A DNA stretch of 64,000 nucleotides, taken from assembly GCF_000378625.1 (NCBI RefSeq), contig NZ_KB905162.1:124001-188000 (forward strand), given 5' to 3'. Shown here one piece after another: positions 62,099 to 64,000 of the stretch. The notes below the pieces were generated by a model. That model ran no database searches and was not told the DNA's origin. It was given only the letters and a program-made list of their open reading frames with translations. Source of the stretch: Colwellia piezophila ATCC BAA-637. Its GTDB lineage: Bacteria; Pseudomonadota; Gammaproteobacteria; Enterobacterales; Alteromonadaceae. Made by a program: the position numbers and the translations under genes. Numbering within the stretch: position 1 is the first letter of the stretch; each line of letters opens with the position of its first letter.

Positions 62099-63556
62099 AT
62101 GCAAGGTATTAAAGACATTCAATTACTGAAGAAATTTTCTTATATCAATGGCAGTTGGCATACCAGTGAAACCACCTTTGATGTTACTAACCCGGCAACG
62201 GGGGAGCTTGTAGTAACTGTGAGCAACGCGGGTATTGCGGAAACAGAGCTTGCGGTGAAATCGGCAAAAGCTGCGTTAAAAATGTGGTCAGCAAAATCAG
62301 CCAATGAACGTGCCACTCTTTTGCGTAATTGGTTTAACTTGATGATGGAAAACCAAGAAGATCTAGGTCGCATATTAACACTTGAGCAAGGTAAGCCCTT
62401 AGCAGAAGCCAAAGGTGAAATTGCTTATGGCGCCTCTTTCATTGAATGGTTTGCCGAAGAAGGCAAGCGCGTTTACGGTGATGTGATACCTGGTCCCTCT
62501 AGTGATAAAAGGATTATTGTTGTTAAACAACCTGTTGGCGTGGTTGCTTCGATAACGCCATGGAACTTTCCTAATGCGATGATCGCGCGTAAAGCGGCGG
62601 CGGCATTAGCGGCAGGTTGTACCTTTGTGGTTCGCCCGGCAACACAAACACCCTTGTCAGCGTTAGCAATGGCTGAATTGGCAGAGCGTGCCGGCATTCC
62701 TGCTGGTGTTTTTAATGTCGTTGTTGGCAACGATGCAAGGGGCATGGGACAAGTATTAACCCAACATCCTGACGTAGCAAAATTTACCTTTACCGGCTCA
62801 ACTGCCGTGGGTAAAACCTTAATCCAACAATGTGCAACCACGGTGAAAAAGGTGTCGATGGAATTAGGCGGTAATGCACCCTTTATCGTCTTTGACGATG
62901 CTGATATTGATGCCGCAGTACAAGGCGCTATGGTATCGAAATACCGAAATGCCGGTCAAACCTGTGTCTGTACTAACCGTATTTTTGTTCAAAAAGGCGT
63001 GTTAGCTGAATTTACTGAAAAGTTTTCTGCCGCAGTGAACGCCTTATCAGTGGGCAATGGTTTAACTGATGGCGTCGTACTTGGCCCTATGATTTCTGCA
63101 GCAGCCGTCAAGGATGTTGAAAAATTAGTGGCTGATTCAGTCGCCGCTGGCGCAATTGTTCATCTTGGAGGTGACAAACACAGCGCAGGGGGGAGTTTCT
63201 ACCAACCGACTATTTTAACCAATGTCACCAATGATATGCCTATTGCGGTTAATGAAATTTTTGGACCCGTTGCACCGATTATTGCTTTTGATAGCGAAGA
63301 AGAAGTGATCGACATGGCTAATAATACTGAATACGGTTTGGCCGCCTACTTTTACTCTCGTGATATCGGCACTGTTTGGCGCGTAGCCGAAGGTTTAGAG
63401 TTTGGTATGGTGGGTATTAACGAAGGCATAATTTCTAATACGGCAGCACCTTTTGGTGGCGTTAAGCAATCAGGTAATGGTCGTGAAGGTTCTAAATACG
63501 GCTTAGATGATTACTTGGAAATTAAGTACTTATGCATGGGCGGTTTAACTAAGTAG
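62099..63556 (+). CDS. gabD: Succinate-semialdehyde dehydrogenase (NAD(P)+)
   Basis: 485 residues of the aldehyde dehydrogenase superfamily. Landmarks: cofactor-binding VASITPWNFPNAMIARKAAA and FTFTGSTAVGK, the general base Glu in MELGGNAPF and the nucleophilic Cys in NAGQTCVC (the first Cys). The substrate-side LEQGKPLAEAKGEIAYGASF and NEGIISNTAAPFGGVKQSG are GabD-specific features. The CVC active-site pair (Cys-x-Cys) is present in redox-regulated GabD proteins. It oxidises succinate semialdehyde to succinate in GABA breakdown. GGAG lies 7 nt upstream. gabT follows 194 bp later. Confidence 0.93.
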   Translation: MQGIKDIQLLKKFSYINGSWHTSETTFDVTNPATGELVVTVSNAGIAETELAVKSAKAALKMWSAKSANERATLLRNWFNLMMENQEDLGRILTLEQGKPLAEAKGEIAYGASFIEWFAEEGKRVYGDVIPGPSSDKRIIVVKQPVGVVASITPWNFPNAMIARKAAAALAAGCTFVVRPATQTPLSALAMAELAERAGIPAGVFNVVVGNDARGMGQVLTQHPDVAKFTFTGSTAVGKTLIQQCATTVKKVSMELGGNAPFIVFDDADIDAAVQGAMVSKYRNAGQTCVCTNRIFVQKGVLAEFTEKFSAAVNALSVGNGLTDGVVLGPMISAAAVKDVEKLVADSVAAGAIVHLGGDKHSAGGSFYQPTILTNVTNDMPIAVNEIFGPVAPIIAFDSEEEVIDMANNTEYGLAAYFYSRDIGTVWRVAEGLEFGMVGINEGIISNTAAPFGGVKQSGNGREGSKYGLDDYLEIKYLCMGGLTK

Positions 63557-63586
63557 TTGATAAGTAGTTAACCGTTAATATTTTTT

Positions 63587-63668
63587 CTGTTTCAGCCAAG
63601 TTTTTGGTCACCAGTACTCATTGATGCAGATGAACAATGTGTTTTTTGCTCAAATTTAACTGAAACAG
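63587..63668 (+). other. Inverted repeat in the gabD-gabT spacer
   Basis: CTGTTTCAG (63587-63595) and its complement CTGAAACAG (63660-63668) are 64 nt apart. This could form a long-loop structure in the intercistronic mRNA. No T-tract follows, so there is no terminator. Confidence 0.4.
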
Positions 63669-63750
63669 CTTTAATCTAAATCGTTAAGATATTTTAACTA
63701 TTTAGCGCTTTTTTGAACGTTATAGCATTATAAAGAATTAGGAAAAAATT

Positions 63751-64000
63751 ATGAATAACCAACAATTGCAGGCCAGAAAAAACCAAGTTATTGCTCGTGG
63801 ACAAGGTAACGTATACCCCGTTTATGTTGACCATGCTAAAAATTCTGAAGTTTGGGATGTTGAGGGTAGACGTTATATAGATTTTGGTACCGGTATCGCC
63901 GTGTGTAATACCGGCCATTGTCACCCTAAAGTGGTTGAGGCAGCAAAAGCACAAATTGATAAGTTTAGCCATACCTGTGTGATGGTTAACCCTTATGAAG
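63751..64000 (+). CDS. gabT: 4-aminobutyrate aminotransferase (3' end outside window)
   Basis: The first 83 codons of a class-III PLP aminotransferase starting ATG at 63751, with AGGAAA about 5-10 nt upstream. N-terminal features match GabT: QVIARGQGNVYPVYVDHAKN, EVWDVEGRRYIDFGTGIAV and NTGHCHPKVVEA. The catalytic Lys lies beyond the window. It converts GABA plus 2-oxoglutarate to succinate semialdehyde and glutamate, feeding GabD upstream. It forms the expected gabDT pair under the divergent LysR. Confidence 0.92.
   Translation, partial: MNNQQLQARKNQVIARGQGNVYPVYVDHAKNSEVWDVEGRRYIDFGTGIAVCNTGHCHPKVVEAAKAQIDKFSHTCVMVNPYE

Noticed and set aside
63694-63972. Minus-strand frame at the right edge
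   Set aside because: Antisense to the unmistakable start of gabT, which is cut by the window end.

Overview
The window looks like ordinary chromosome of a marine gammaproteobacterium of the order Alteromonadales, most likely Colwellia or a close relative. This is inferred, not measured. The DNA is AT-rich. Small families typical of that order are present (DUF3545, DUF2956, DUF2750, DUF3300, DUF3019, choice-of-anchor H type). There are many secreted peptidases, beta-barrel outer-membrane proteins and chemoreceptors, and palindromic intergenic repeats. I see no rRNA, tRNA, CRISPR array, prophage or intact transposase.

Layout. 1-5.5 kb: the 3' part of an ABC-F ATPase gene (ybiT), a truncated solute-binding-protein remnant, an alpha/beta-hydrolase plus TetR operon with a readable operator/promoter, and a MATE exporter. 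5.7-16.5 kb: a hybrid histidine kinase, an anchored surface protein, a PepSY plus PhoP/PhoQ-type cassette, a secreted M1 aminopeptidase, a DUF3300 protein and a DUF4442 hotdog protein. 16.8-25.1 kb: a LysR regulator divergent from an isocitrate-lyase/PEP-mutase family gene around a long perfect palindrome, a TonB-dependent receptor, a periplasmic binding protein, a MITE-like element with about 33-bp inverted ends, a polytopic chemoreceptor and a Sco protein. 25.9-28.8 kb: a TetR gene and a three-gene envelope operon (MlaC-like, six-helix membrane protein, FrnE/DsbA-like) sharing three copies of one operator.

28.9-42.7 kb: a CBM9/DUF5916 outer-membrane protein, a class-C beta-lactamase-fold hydrolase, small proteins, a PAS protein translationally coupled to a membrane-anchored hybrid kinase, a lone type IV prepilin, a double-CDGSH glutamate-synthase-like fusion, RhlE helicase, an MscS channel, YehS and DUF3545. 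43-47.3 kb: a MipA/OmpV - DUF3019 - OmpR-type regulator - kinase operon, then a CreA-like protein. 47.4-60.6 kb: a TolB-N/TPR membrane protein, an S9 peptidase, a Cache chemoreceptor, a lipoprotein M13 peptidase, a PAP2 phosphatase, DUF2956 and a modular secreted beta-lactamase-fold protein. 61-64 kb: a LysR regulator divergent from gabD, followed by the start of gabT (GABA catabolism).

Common themes are envelope sensing (three complete two-component or hybrid systems plus two chemoreceptors), extracellular protein and peptide use (M1, S9, M13), and local one-component regulators whose operators can be read directly. The least explained material is in the long intergenic stretches (22.4-22.9, 25.4-25.6, 33.7-33.9 and 36.2-36.6 kb). 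These share short modules and look like remnants of one non-coding mobile or repeat family. I found no convincing new multi-gene defence or biosynthetic system. The best leads are the CDGSH-GltB fusion, the orphan MlaC operon with its operators, the repeat family and the modular beta-lactamase-fold protein.
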